Shown here piece by piece: positions 40,621 to 51,315 of a stretch of 64,000 nucleotides of DNA; position 1 is the stretch's first letter; each line of letters opens with the position of its first letter. Made by a program: the position numbers and the translations under genes. The DNA is from Diabrotica undecimpunctata (Eukaryota; Arthropoda; Insecta; Coleoptera; Chrysomelidae): assembly GCF_040954645.1 (NCBI RefSeq), contig NC_092807.1, forward strand, positions 1,240,001 to 1,304,000, written 5' to 3'. The notes under the pieces are model-generated. The model worked only from the letters and a program-made list of their open reading frames with translations. It did no database searches and was not told where the DNA came from.

Positions 40621-41318
40621 CTGCCGCTTGAAAACCTTTCTAAGAAAGTTTAAGCTTACAAATTGACCCTCTCTGAGAAGTTTTTTTGTTCTACTGCTTA
40701 ATTTTTGGGAATATTATGATCCAGTCGCTTTTATCTGCATTTCTAATTATTTTTAATTAATTCACTTAAATATAGAACACTATAAGATAAGATATGATAT
40801 AAGAAGACTACTGTATCAGACGTGGAGCAAAAGATGCGTGTGCTTATAAATCCATTTTTTAATTATTATATTATTGTTTTTCTCGACCAATTCTCATTTC
40901 TAATAAAGAAAATCTCCTAATAATTATCTTAAAACTTCTTTTTTATAACATCGTTCCAATTTTAGAATTATTTATCAGTCGCAAAACAATGCATTCAATA
41001 AACAAAATGAAAACCCATTCGATTAGGAATCTGAAAAGGTCGATTGAAAGAAAATTAGTGGTACGCCTAATAACTTGGTAGATGATTATTAGGTACCTTT
41101 AGATCGATTAGAGATCTACACCCTACCATCTGTGGTCAGATCACCTTTAATGATGGAGGACAGGGAAGAACTTAACACAGTTTTAGCCATCGCATTTAAA
41201 ATGAATAAATACTTAGTGATTTTTTTATTTCGAGATCAGTACATATATTTTCAATAAATACAAATGTGGGTAATTTAAGAGATAGGGAGATTTTTTTATG
41301 ACTTTTTTTATTCCGAAA
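40621..41318. other. No supported feature
   Basis: AT-rich sequence; no frame with a recognisable motif and no terminal repeats for the neighbouring transposase found. Confidence 0.35.
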
Positions 41319-41660
41319 TATTAATCTCTTTTTTAAACATTTTTCAGCATTTTCAACATTAGTTTTGTGAAGATTGAACAGGAGCGACTAATTAGTGGAC
41401 GAATCAGGGAAGGTTTTTAGTGAGTTTTTTATATTATGTTGTGAAAAACTATTCTCTTCATAGCGATATAGCATTGTTGAGTCATCTGCATAATCTATAT
41501 GGTAGTTCATTATTGTACAAAATAAATTATATTTGGCCTAATATGGAGCCCTGTGGTACTCCATTCTTATTAACAATCGGACCAGACATTGAAATTTTAA
41601 AGTTATTTTGTATTTTAACTATTTCGTGTCGGTCTTTCAGATAGGATCCAAACCAACTAT
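41319..41660 (-). pseudogene. CR1-like RT, palm part of the outer copy
   Basis: Minus strand from 41660: SWFGSYLKDRHEIVKIQNN, then KISMSGPIVNKNGVPQGSIL, then FILYNNELPY and, past a shift, a YADDSTMLY-like block near 41485. This is the palm region with GVPQGS and the catalytic box, continuing the outer copy whose upstream half is at 42802-43505. The plus-strand CR1-like copy lies between. Confidence 0.65.
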
Positions 41661-42801
41661 GGGCTCTAAAATGGTTTACTTCCTACCTAGAGAATAGAAG
41701 ACAAAAAGTAAAGATAACATCTAATGAACGTGTAAACGAATCAAACACATTGGATATCCATTATGGCATCCCTCAGGGTAGTGTATTGGGTCCTCTACTT
41801 TTTAGAGTATTTATTAATGATATGGCTTTGGTAACTAATTCACTGACTGGGGTTAACATCATCAGTTATGCGGATGATACCAACATTCTAGTCACAGGAA
41901 CGTCTGATCAAAATTTGCAAAATAAAACTACACGGATACTATCCACCATCAACAGTTATTTCGTATCCAATAAATTAGTTTTGAATGAATAGAAATCAAA
42001 GTATATGATTTTCACGTCAAATAATTTATTAAACCATCAAGCCACTATAGAAGCAGCGATAGATAAAACAGACTGCACGAAGTTGCTGGGGGTACTTCTA
42101 GACAGTAATTGTAAATGGTCAAACCACATTTCTAATTTGAAATCCAGATTAAGTAGCGCATGTTATACATTGAGAATTCTTTCACGTCTCTTTTATACAT
42201 CAATATTAAAAACAGTATACTTTGCCCATTTTTACTCAATAGCCAAATATGGCATTGAAGTCTGGGGTTGTACCTCTGAATTAGAACAGATATTCGTACT
42301 TCAGAAAAAAGCTATTAGGATAATGTATAAAATGAAATTTAGAGATTCTTGTAGAGGCATCTTTAGACAAAACAATATTCTTACAATTCCTGGTCTGTAT
42401 ATATTTTCGTGTATAATGTATTTACATAGCAAAATTTATGAATTTAATAAATTTCAATTTAACCATGTTTATTCAACAAGATTCAGAGACAATCACTTTA
42501 TGCTTCCACAACATCGTTCTGTTTTGTTGGAAGGTAGCACACATTATGCGGCCATAAGTTTCTTTAAGAAATTACCAATAGATATATGAATGAATTTACA
42601 TCAGCCAAACTTTCGGAGGTGTGTACATCAATACATTTGTGAGCTAGAGCCATATTCTAAAAATAACTTTTAAGTATGTTTTATCGTGTTTATTAATTTA
42701 TATACTTTTAAGATAACTTTGTAAAATGTAACTTTGACTTGTCTCATACATGTACTTTGTATAATGTCGCATGTGATCAATAAATTTGACTTGACTTGAC
42801 T
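41661..42801 (+). pseudogene. CR1-like retrotransposon, 5'-truncated, with TTGAC-repeat tail
   Basis: Plus-strand frames read ALKWFTSYLENRRQKVKITS, then DIHYGIPQGSVLGPLLFRVF and SYADDTNILVTG (catalytic Asp pair). After one in-frame TAG come SKYMIFTSNN, TKLLGVLLDSNCKWSNHISN, YSIAKYGIEVWGCTSELEQI, LQKKAIRIMYK and ISFFKKLPIDI. The 3' end is AATAAATTTGACTTGACTTG. GIPQGSVLGP and the thumb block are CR1/Daphne-like. Apart from the TAG the frame is almost open, so it is fairly young. It starts exactly at the point homologous to where it cuts the outer copy. Confidence 0.85.
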
Positions 42802-43505
42802 TGGCAACTCCCCTAACACCATATCTGTACAATCTATCGAGGAGTATATCGTGTTGCACTCAATCAAAAGCACGACTTAGATCTTACAAATTGGCAGTAG
42901 GATTTTCACTGTTTTCAATTAAGATTAAAGCTTCCTCATAGAAACTGTTAATGGCTGTGGAAGTAGAAAATTTATTTCGAAATCCATGTTGTTGTTTTGT
43001 GATAATTCGGTTGATATCTAAAAATGATAAAAGTTGTTTTGACATTGCATATTCAATAATCTTAGATACCACAAATGGTCGAAAATTTGACGGTAATTCA
43101 AGATCACCTTGTTTTAGTACCGGAGAAATGATAGAAGTTTTCAGCATACTGGGAAAAAAACCAGTATTAAAAGAAGCATTTATAATGTAAGCAAGTGGTA
43201 TCAAAATCTGAGACGAAATTTTTTAATTATTATAACTGATATTTCATTAAAACCACATGATGCTTTGTTTTTAATTTTATATTTTATTACGTCTAAGATA
43301 TCTTGCTCTGTTATATAAGATAGCAACAAACTATTTTGAACAAAATCGTTGAAATGCTGAAAATTAAAGCAGTTAATTTGAGTTTTCAGCTCGGGGTATG
43401 CCTTACTTAAAGTATACAATTCCTTTAGACTATGAAGAAGATTTTACTTCTTGTGTGACCCATGTTTTTTTGTTTTGGTAATGTTTGGTTTTCCCAATAG
43501 GACAA
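42802..43505 (-). pseudogene. CR1-like RT, fingers region of the outer copy
   Basis: Minus strand: LKELYTLSKAYPELKTQINC, ITEQDILDVIKYKIKNKASC, GFNEISVIIIK, then SFNTGFFPSMLKTSIISPVL, KQGDLELPSNFRPFVVSKII and LSFLDINRIITKQQHGFRNK. It continues NPTANL, stop, DLSRAFD (first catalytic Asp), VQHDILLDRLYRYGVRGVA. The next bases of the frame are found at 41660 (NSWFGSYL) once the plus-strand copy is removed, which restores GVANSWFGS exactly. Confidence 0.8.
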
Positions 43506-43506
43506 C

Positions 43507-43569
43507 TAATATTGAATTCTTCTTCTTTGAGTACCGTGCCCAAGTTTTAGGCGTGGGTAGCTTCCATGA
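43507..43569 (-). pseudogene. 3' terminus of another non-LTR copy (family not assigned)
   Basis: The minus strand reads ATGGAAGCTACCCACGCC, then TTGGGCACGGTACTCAAAGA and a GAAGAAGAA end. It joins 45436-45490 (LEDRERYRQIV) when the family A copy between them is removed: the sequence then reads RERYRQIVMEATHA. AGCTTCCATGA at 43559-43569 and 45425-45435 is the target duplication. Confidence 0.7.
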
Positions 43570-43861
43570 TATATGATAGATATAAAGAGAGGAGTAAGAC
43601 AGGGCTGTGTTCTGTCACCATTACTGTTTAACGTGTACAGTGAAGACATATTCCAGGAAGCGATAGCGGATCTGGGTGATGAAATCTCTGTAAATGGAAG
43701 AATAGTAACTAACATAAGATTCGCTGATGACACCGTTATAATGGCAGACACCCTGGAATCGCTACAAGAATTGGTAAATAGAATTAACGATTATTGCATT
43801 AGATACGGACTAAAAATAAATAAGAGAAAAACTAAATTTATGATTGTCTCAAAAACGCAAC
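43570..43861 (+). pseudogene. Family A retrotransposon, RT palm fragment
   Basis: The open frame reads IDIKRGVRQGCVLSPLLFNV, then YSEDIFQEAIADLGDEISVN and IRFADDTVIMADTLESLQEL, ending INKRKTKFMIVSKTQ at about 43861 where a PLE begins. The catalytic box is FADD. The C-terminal tail of the same copy is at 45173-45424; about 150 codons between them are missing. The whole copy is flanked by AGCTTCCATGA repeats. Confidence 0.85.
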
Positions 43862-44367
43862 ATGGTGTGAGTGGTGAAGATGGTTTTGATATTAAGAGGG
43901 ATAAGAGTTCTACTGATCTTGTCAGTGACACCTTTAATGAAAGGTAGAAAGATTTTGGGTTGATCCGGCGGCAAGGTTTCTTTTTTGGATGGAATGGGGT
44001 TTAGAAGTTTTTGAATGCTTCTATTGATTTGGGTTTTGTGGTAGCCGTTTTGTAGGAGTGTTTGTCTTATTGAATTGATTTCGGATGACCTGTGATTGTT
44101 GTCGCTAAGTCTTATGGAACGGGAAATAAGAGTGTTGATGACTGAATTAAGTTGGGCGGGGTGATGATGTGACTGGGCACTGAAATAGTGGTTTGTATGA
44201 GTGGGTTTCCGGTACACGGAATAAGAAAAACTGTGAGGTGGATTTTTCTGAATAAGAACATCAAGGAATGGCAAAGACTCTTCAGACTCAACTTCCATCG
44301 TGAATTGAATGCTGGGATGTATTCCATTCAGGTGGGAGAGGAAGAGATCTAATGTGTCTTTACTTAC
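43862..44367 (-). pseudogene. PLE reverse transcriptase thumb, inverted relative to the rest of the PLE
   Basis: The minus strand from 44367 reads KDTLDLFLSHLNGIHPSIQF, TMEVESEESLPFLDVLIQKN, SYSVYRKPTHTNHYF, SVINTLISRSIRLSDNNH, INSIRQTLLQNGYHKTQINR and LPFIKGVTDKISRTLIPLNI. It ends KTIFTTHT at 43862. These are the thumb and linker blocks of a Penelope-like RT in a fully open frame. The next codons of the protein (KLSNLVRS) begin at 44368 on the opposite strand. The segment is therefore an inverted 5' part of the PLE at 44368-45096. Confidence 0.9.
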
Positions 44368-44990
44368 TCCAAATTGTCCAATCTCGTCAGATCCGTAAAA
44401 GACCAAATCCCCAATGAAGACCATGGTGTCTACGAGATACCTTGTTCCAGTTGCCCACGTACAAACGTAGGACAGACAAACCGACGCATCCATAACCGTA
44501 TTTACGAACATTCTCTAACAGTCAAACATTCCGATACCACTTCAGCCCTAGCCCAACATCATATTCAGACAGGCCATAAAATAGATTTCGAAAAAGCAAA
44601 AACCATCGCTTCCATCCGCTCATTAAAAGCGAGAATCATTCGTGAAGCTATCGAAATCGAAAAACGGCCTAACAGCTTGAACACGCGCGATGACGCGAAA
44701 CGATTGCCGGCAACATGGCGACCCCTGCTTCAGCGACCTCCCGCCCACACCGCTCAGGCCACGTTAGTTCAGACCACGTCAGCGCATACCGTTCCCGCGC
44801 ATACAGCGAGTATAAAAGCAGCCACATATGGTAAGACCGGTTATCACTCGACACTGAGGAGTAGGCAGATTGAGACCTCAGTGCCTAGAGACAGTTCTTG
44901 CAATATAGAACACGATACTGGTACGTCTCGAGTGAGGGGAGTAGCCATATTGAGACCCCAAACTCGAACCGAACTGTATCACTCTTGATA
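44368..44990 (+). pseudogene. PLE GIY-YIG endonuclease domain and 3' region
   Basis: The plus frame starts KLSNLVRSVKDQIPNEDHGV and continues YEIPCSSCPRTNVGQTNRRI, the GIY-YIG motif with its CxxC finger. HNRIYEHSLTVKHSDTTSAL and AQHHIQTGHKIDFEKAKTIA follow, then RIIREAIEIEKRP (catalytic Glu) and RLPATWRPLLQ near 44735, the usual end of PLE proteins. The rest of the open frame to 44988 is probably untranslated tail. PLEs use this nuclease to cut the target. The frame is intact, but the upstream RT is inverted and incomplete, so the copy is dead. Confidence 0.9.
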
Positions 44991-45018
44991 ATGGCTCCAA
45001 AATGGGTGACGAAACGTC
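44985..45018 (+). ncRNA. Degenerate hammerhead motif of the PLE tail
   Basis: TTGATAA at 44985-44991 stands where CTGATGA is expected, followed by a weak stem region GGCTCC...GGGTGAC and GAAACGTC at 45011-45018. The first C and the catalytic G of the core are replaced, so it should be inactive. Position after the GIY-YIG gene fits the PLE layout. Confidence 0.55.
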
Positions 45019-45093
45019 GAGTTTTAAATTCTCAACGCGGTTCTTCCCGAGAACTCAGTAATTTTCATTTATCTGACCGCGGAAACTTATCCG

Positions 45094-45096
<3 letters not shown>

Positions 45097-45172
<76 letters not shown>
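45097..45172. repeat. (AT)n microsatellite at the PLE end
   Basis: About 38 AT units directly after the PLE tail sequence GGAAACTTATCCGAAC. The tract separates it from the resumed family A reading frame. Confidence 0.95.
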
Positions 45173-45177
<5 letters not shown>

Positions 45178-45424
45178 GAAGAAAACTAGAGTATTTGGGT
45201 CACATAACCAGAGGAGAAAAATATGAGCTGCTGAGAATTATTATGCAAGGAAGGATCCAAGGAAGAAGAAGCATAGGAAGAAGACGCATCTCCTGGCTGA
45301 GGAACCTTAGAGAATGGTTTAACTGTAGTTCACTACAACTTTTCAGAGCAGCAGCCAACAAAGTGACCATAGCCGTTATGATATCCAACCTCCGATAGGA
45401 GATGGAACTTTAAGAAGAAGAAGA
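45173..45424 (+). pseudogene. Family A retrotransposon, C-terminal tail
   Basis: The frame reads IKRRKLEYLGHITRGEKYEL, then IMQGRIQGRRSIGRRRISWL and RNLREWFNCSSLQLFRAAAN, and ends VTIAVMISNLR before GAAGAAGAAGAA at 45414-45424. It belongs with 43570-43861. No lesion in this part. AGCTTCCATGA follows at 45425-45435. Confidence 0.9.
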
Positions 45425-45435
45425 AGCTTCCATGA

Positions 45436-45490
45436 CGATTTGCCGATATCGTTCTCGATCTTCGAGGCATGTAATAATGTGTACATAATA
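45436..45490 (-). pseudogene. C-terminal codons of the outer non-LTR copy
   Basis: The minus strand reads HIITCLEDRERYRQIV, joining IVMEATHA at 43569. Short, but the exact empty-site restoration supports it. Confidence 0.6.
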
Positions 45491-45494
45491 TTGA

Positions 45495-46560
45495 ATTAGA
45501 ACTGTAATTTATCTTGTAAGGCATTATATTTACTCTCAACATCAGTTGTATGATAAACATATTGGAATGTTTCTTTACTCAAGAAATTATTGACCACATT
45601 TATAGCGCCTTTATGTGCTACTGTGAGCGTATTTTGAACTGATGTCATAGTTAGATTAATAAATTTTAACCTCAAAAGGAATATATCGTGATCCGATTTA
45701 GTATTTACATTTACAGTAGCTTGTATGTTTAAAGTTCCTGGAAGACAATCCATAAGATGCTAGAAGTCCAGAAAATTTGTGTGAATTATTTGGTATCATG
45801 GAATTTACAATAAAATCTCCTGTTAAAAATATGAATTGACTTAGTTTAAAATTTAAATTCAAACTAAGATTAAGTTTTTCATAAAATACATCAAATTTAC
45901 CTTTAGCAAATCTGTAGCATACTACAAAATTGTGTGTTGATTTGAATTATAATGCCACTTAAGCCCAGAAAATGGAATTAACCTTCATATCATCGCTTGC
46001 CCAAACTGCAACGCCACCACATTGATATTGGGATCTACGAAAAGAATATTCAATTTTAAAATTTGGAAAACTATAGTGAATAGTTGCCCTGCTGACCACG
46101 TCTCAATCATCCAAAGAAATTCCAAATCGGTCTCCTTATAATCAGTATATAAATAATTCATTTTATATTTATTTAGTCCTTGAATACTTGACAGAAAGAG
46201 ATCGTACCCATCCCTTTATTATTCCTGTTTAAAAGTAATTTTTTCATCCTTCACTTTATTTGCGTATGTGTTAGACGCTTCATAAAAAATCTACTTACAT
46301 AGGAGCCTACTGGCCATAGTTTTGGGTTCATCGCTATACCAAAATTTTGTTTAAAAATTAAGACTTTAAAAGATGAATATATCTATGTTGGGATGCTTAG
46401 CCGTTTACGACGTACATATTACTTCTGGAAAATGTTTTTCTAACATCTTAAAATTTTCTGCCGTCTATGTTGGTCTACTCCAATAACATGAAGGTGGCTA
46501 AATTTTGAGACACCACTGATTTCAGAGTTCTCATTATTAACTATAACAATACGTCCATTC
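45495..46560 (-). pseudogene. CR1-like endonuclease remnant
   Basis: Broken minus-strand frames read FKIEYSFRRSQYQCGGVAVW near 46010, STHNFVVCYRFAKGKFDVFY near 45940, LNLNFKLSQFI then a TGDFIVNSMIPNNSHKF block near 45830 (equivalent to GDFNVN), and ATVNVNTKSDHDIFLLRLKF near 45700. SDHD is the final endonuclease motif. QFKIRSQ-like linker text follows. The order fits a CR1-type endonuclease; many stops. The upstream limit is uncertain. Confidence 0.5.
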
Positions 46561-47084
46561 CTTTTTTATGCTTAACAGTTTTTCATTCTTGCCCACTATT
46601 ATTTGTAACATTATTTATTTTGTAACATTATTTGTAATATTATTTATCAAATTTTCATCGTTTGTTAAACTAGTAATATCTGAACATTTTGCCTTCGTTT
46701 GTATTCTTAAAATATCAGCTGATAATTGATTATTATTTTTGATTAAGGAACTTGTTTATTTTTATTGGTAATATTTTTAAATACAGTAATAGTAGAACCA
46801 CTATCAGTAGAATGAAGTTTGGTCACGCATGTTATCCAGCACATTTGCATAAAATCAAAACACTCCAGAGCGATGTTTTCAAGATACTTCTACTCTACAG
46901 TTAAAAATCAGAAGACCATATAATATGGATCTGCTGGTTTTAGAAAGAAAAGAGATTTACGATTGCTTGTTATCTTTTGTCAAAACAGCGAAAATTCAAC
47001 TATAAGGTCATCTTTATTTCACTCCTTATTTTGACGTGACAGCGTCTTAAATTAGGTTGTGGCTCGGAGTCATTCATGAAAAAG
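46561..47084. other. No supported feature
   Basis: AT-rich sequence next to the CR1-like remnant. It may contain more of that element upstream of the endonuclease, but no motif is clear. Confidence 0.3.
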
Positions 47085-47562
47085 TGTAACGCCCGCTCAC
47101 GTCTGTTACAGTGAGTCACCGAACGAGAGAGAGGCCCGCCGGACCGGCGAATGCCTTGCGTCTCTCTCCCACTCAAACATGATCGGTCCGCTGCGCGCGT
47201 AGCACTAGAGAATTAGGCGCGTTGAATCGGTGCGTGCTTCCGTGCTTGTGTCTCTGTCTTTCTCGAGCGTTCTTGGCGTTCAAGACACATTACAGCAGAA
47301 ACACTTCCTTTCATTTCATATTTCTCCTATCATCGTCCTATCCTCAACAAAATCACTCAAATAGAAATTAGTTAAGTTTAAGTTTACATGTACAATGTTT
47401 TAGTAAACAAAATATATTTCTATAGTTAAAATTTGTGCAATTCTTATTTTCATTCAATTCCTTGTTCCTATTGTGCAATTTAATAATATTCATATCAATA
47501 AATATTCTACCGAGAAAAAGACGTTGTCACGTAAAATCTTCGCCCGTAAAACCGACTTTACA
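47085..47562 (+). repeat. Possible solo LTR (weak)
   Basis: The block starts TGTAACGCCCGCTCACG and can be ended at GACTTTACA, giving TGTAA...TTACA ends over 478 bases. It is GC-rich at first, then AT-rich with an AATAAA near 47499. No flanking 4-6 bp duplication and no primer-binding site were found, so this is only a suggestion. Confidence 0.2.
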
Positions 47563-48529
47563 GACAACCGATTTTTTTTTCCTAAATGTTTATACCCATA
47601 CTTACCGAGGTATGCATTGTCAACCAAAAATGCCCTGATCGACCTCTGGGCGAGAAGAGTGTGACCTCTGTTAAATCCTTTTATTAAAATAATATAATTA
47701 ATGATTCTAGCTGCATGGGAATACCTCCTAATGACAAAGAAACCTTCAAAAAACCTGTTAAGATTTTTCTATGAAATCGATGATTTTTTCACAGGTTCAC
47801 TAGAGAGTTATACAATCAACATGAAATTATTACGACAAAATTTAACAACTTTCTTTGAGTTTTACTTGATGATGTTTTTAATAAAATTTTTTTTAGTAAT
47901 TTTTCATTATTCATAAAGAGTGGTAAATTTAGTTTCCCGTCAACCTATTCTGAATTTCTGTTGGATTTGATGCAGTATTTTAGCATACGTTCGTCTAGAG
48001 ACATACAAAAGATATTAATCCAGTCCTGGAATCTTTAATATCGATACTTGAACGATGAGTCCCTAAATACAGCGGAATATAATGACATTTTAAAAGTGTA
48101 GAGACATAAGTTTTTCTAAACTTTCTACTTTGAGTCCGCCGAAGGGGTTATTTATGTGATTACAACGTTGATACTCGAATAAATGGCCATAATGGCCCGT
48201 TTGGCTGTTCTTTTCGGAGGGGTTAAATTTCGGCCTGTATCTCTTTAGGAAATTATCATTTTCGGTTCGAAAATTACTTTCAGAGACTTGGGGATATTAA
48301 CTGAGTTATAATTGGACGGTTGGTGGGCACTTACGACCAGTTTGGAACAGACAATAAGTATTAGTGGATTGTTTTTGCTATAATTTGGGTATGCGTTCTG
48401 ATGATTTGTCACTGCTGATGGAAGTTTGTCTTTAGTTTTTTAAACAAATAATTTAGTGCTTGATGGACATCAAATATACGCGTCTTCTCCATTGCTTCCC
48501 ATAGGTTATCGGTGCATTATCATAGACTT
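47563..48529. other. No supported feature
   Basis: About 970 bases without recognisable content. A 71-codon plus-strand frame at 47701 has hydrophobic ends but no known motif. Confidence 0.35.
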
Positions 48530-48840
48530 CTTCTTCTTCTTTTCTAGTCATTGCTTCAAATTAATCAAATATATACATCTTCAATTAATTTTTTTATTAC
48601 TTTTAAGTACAGTCTGTTGAACGGTGGTTTAAGTATAAGGCATCTATCGCATATTTCTTATTTATTGGAGTTAAATATACTGTTTTCCATTCGCCCGGTA
48701 ATTTCTTCATGCCAATATATTTATTTATCATGTATTTTTGTATAGCTATATTTGCTGTATCTATTGGTTTTCTACATATTTCTATATTCTGTATGTCTTC
48801 TGTGTTATAATATTCATTTAGATTTTCTTGCGACAGTATT
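48530..48840 (-). pseudogene. Non-LTR RT fragment (entry region)
   Basis: The minus strand reads ENLNEYYNTEDIQNIEICRK, IQKYMINKYIGMKKLPGEWK, then TVYLTPINKKYAIDALY. The PxxWKxxxxxPIxKK block is the RT entry motif. About 80 codons, no catalytic residues. Family not assigned. Confidence 0.5.
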
Positions 48841-49069
48841 TATCTTCTTCTTCTCCCTTCTCCCAATCGTGGGCTACACACTCGTATTACTATAACAAAA
48901 TTATTAATTTTTATACATTTTTTTTTTAAATTTTTTATAAATTTATATTTTTGTCAAAAATTTAAATTCGATAAGCGGCAATAAATTAATTTGTTATCGT
49001 CCTGATTTTAACAACCAGACGAATTTTGTATTAAAACGTTTTGAATTCAAAATTTTTAATTGTATCAAA

Positions 49070-50047
49070 ATGACATTAACACCAACGGATGCTGGAAGAG
49101 CCATGACTTTATTGTAAGATGATCGTAGCCATTATTATGCCCCTCAGGTGCCAAGTCGTTGTGCTGTTCAAAGGGCCATTTAGAGGTTCAATCAAAAACG
49201 GCAACTAAACTAGACGGTCAAGATTAGGCCGTAGGAGAGAATCATCTGCACGTGATGATCGATTTTTTTATTCTTCCTGTTTAAGAAATAAAAATTTAAT
49301 TTCAATTGGACTAGCAAATGGCCCGAACGAAGTCCGAAATGTGAATATAAATGGATATCAGTTCGTTGACGACGTTATGAGCGAATTTATTATACACAGG
49401 ACCAGCCTTATATCCACAGCGCTATCCGTGGAATACCGCAGAGCTCGCCTTACTTTTGCAAAGGAAAAAAGAAAATTGGAAATACGCCAAAGACGATTAG
49501 AGTAATGTATTGTTCTCGGATAAGTCCAAGTTTTACTTGAGGTCATCAAAAGGTTGCGAAGGAATATGGAATAACCTATCGAGAAGGCTCAGTTATGTAC
49601 TGGGCTCGTATAGGTTGCGATGCCCGTACAGACTTAGTCCTTGTGGATGGAGGTTCTATGACAGTAGCAAGGTATATAACAACCATTTAAGATGAACTTA
49701 TGATACCTTTAGCACCTTTCATGGGACCTAATTTTATTTTTATGAAGGATAATGCTAGATCCCATCATGCTAGAATCGTCAATGACTAATTAAAATGCGT
49801 TAGAATTGTCCATGAGAATTGATCAGCTTCCAGCCTCGACCTCAATCCAATCGAACATTTATGGGACACACTGGGAAGATGAATTCAATTTCGAAGAATT
49901 TCAAACAACTTTCCTGAGCTTAGTGTGGCTTTTCAAACTATCTGGGGCAAATTGGACCAACTTCATGGTCAAAATTTAATTAGCACAATGCCAAGATATA
50001 TGAAGGCTGTTAGAATCGCACGAGGAGAAAATTCTAGGTATTATTAA
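49070..50047 (+). pseudogene. Tc1-like transposase, near full length, many lesions
   Basis: It starts MTLTPTDAGRAMTLL, then stop, DDRSHYYAPQVPSRCAVQRA, the Tc1 N-terminal HTH. Later, in changing frames, come LFSDKSKFYLRS (first Asp, near 49512), KVAKEYGITYREGSVMYWAR, TDLVLVDGGSMTVARYITTI, and MKDNARSHHARIVND (second Asp, near 49745). SLDLNPIEHLWDTLGR (Glu, near 49840) follows, then FPELSVAFQTIWGKLDQLHG and RYMKAVRIARGENSRYY. The second Asp to Glu spacing is 34. Several stops and shifts. Terminal repeats were not identified. Confidence 0.85.
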
Positions 50048-50214
50048 CAAATGGAATTAACGGTATTTTGTTGTAACTGTTTTTTTTTTATCAAAATAGC
50101 TACTTTTAATTTTTTCAGTTTTCGAATAATGCTCCACCTTTTAATCTATGACCGATCTAGTGACATTTCCAAAAGTATTTAATTTATATATACATATAGA
50201 TATATTTATATATC

Positions 50215-50216
<2 letters not shown>

Positions 50217-50288
<72 letters not shown>
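50217..50288. repeat. (AT)n microsatellite
   Basis: About 36 AT units to the left of an inverted PLE tail. Confidence 0.95.
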
Positions 50289-50292
<4 letters not shown>

Positions 50293-50407
50293 CGGATAAG
50301 TTTCCGCGGTCAGATAAATGAAAATTACTGAGTTCTCGGGAAGAACCGCGTTGAGAATTTGTAAATTCTCAACCGCGTTGCGCGGTTCTTCCCGAGAACT
50401 CAGTAAT

Positions 50408-50412
<5 letters not shown>
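50289..50412. repeat. Two PLE tail fragments in inverted orientation
   Basis: 50289-50360 is the reverse complement of the PLE tail at 45026-45096 (GTTCGGATAAGTTTCCGCGG, then TTACTGAGTTCTCGGGAAGA). 50363-50412 is the same tail in plus orientation (AAATTCTCAA, GCGGTTCTTCCCGAGAACTC, AGTAATTTTCAT), lacking about 28 bases before its end and with eight extra bases, CCGCGTTG. Each outer end runs straight into (AT)n. The result is a palindrome of about 50-base arms. Confidence 0.85.
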
Positions 50413-50485
<73 letters not shown>

Positions 50486-50554
50486 GTATATATACTGCAA
50501 CCCTAATAAACTGTGTTGTTTGTTTATATTGACAGTCACTAATATCCAGTAATT

Positions 50555-50609
<55 letters not shown>
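50413..50609. repeat. (AT)n microsatellites with short spacer
   Basis: AT tracts at about 50413-50472 and 50557-50609, separated by unremarkable sequence including TGTATGTATGTATGTA. Confidence 0.9.
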
Positions 50610-50613
<4 letters not shown>

Positions 50614-51303
50614 ATGATTCATTTTATCAGCCAAAGATAAAATTAAAATTACTAAATAGACCATCTAAATAAATTTTCAAGATATCCTGGAGAGTTGTTA
50701 TGCTATGTAAAAATAGAAAATAATATTGGTTTGCTCTTTTAAAGTATAAAATATAATAATTCAAAATATTTCAACTAATAAACTATAAAAGATATTTCGA
50801 AGAAATGAAAGTCCATTATCTTTGGATTACCTGTAGTAAACAAAATTTAAAGATATGCATAAATTATTTTCTTTGTAAAATACATTTAAGTGAACGTAGT
50901 GAAATAATAGAACAATGAAAGTGGATTTTCCAAATAGACTTGTACGCCGATACGGTGAAAAAGACAATAGAATCGAAATATTTAAAATGTATAATTCTCC
51001 GTTAGTTTTTAAGAATTTGTAGAAACGATTAGCATGTTAATAGTTTTTAGGAAATTTATAATTGTAGGTAAAATTGTTTGTTTGTTATCTAAATGGTAGA
51101 TGGGGATACGTATGACGAGCTTTGATTGGAGGAGATTAAAAAAGGTGGGATAGCTATGTAGGAATGAGAGTTTAGCTAGATTTTTGAGGGAGAAAAGATA
51201 ATCAGTTGTTTTCCAAGGGTGCAAGGCGGACAGTCGTTGTTCTTTGGCGGTTCTCAAGTGATAGTAAGCATTAGAAGTGAATGTTTGTGAGTTTTCGTGG
51301 ACT
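50610..51303. other. No supported gene
   Basis: AT-rich. A minus-strand frame of 82 codons at 51009-51257 is open but matches nothing I recognise. Confidence 0.3.
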
Positions 51304-51315
51304 AAGTGTATCCTG

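Noticed and set aside
44898..45398. 166-codon plus-strand ORF
   Set aside because: It fuses PLE tail, AT repeat and the family A C-terminus by chance; only 45173 onward is real coding remnant.
47085..47562. Solo LTR
   Set aside because: Kept only as a low-confidence feature: ends fit TG...CA but there is no flanking duplication or second copy in the window.
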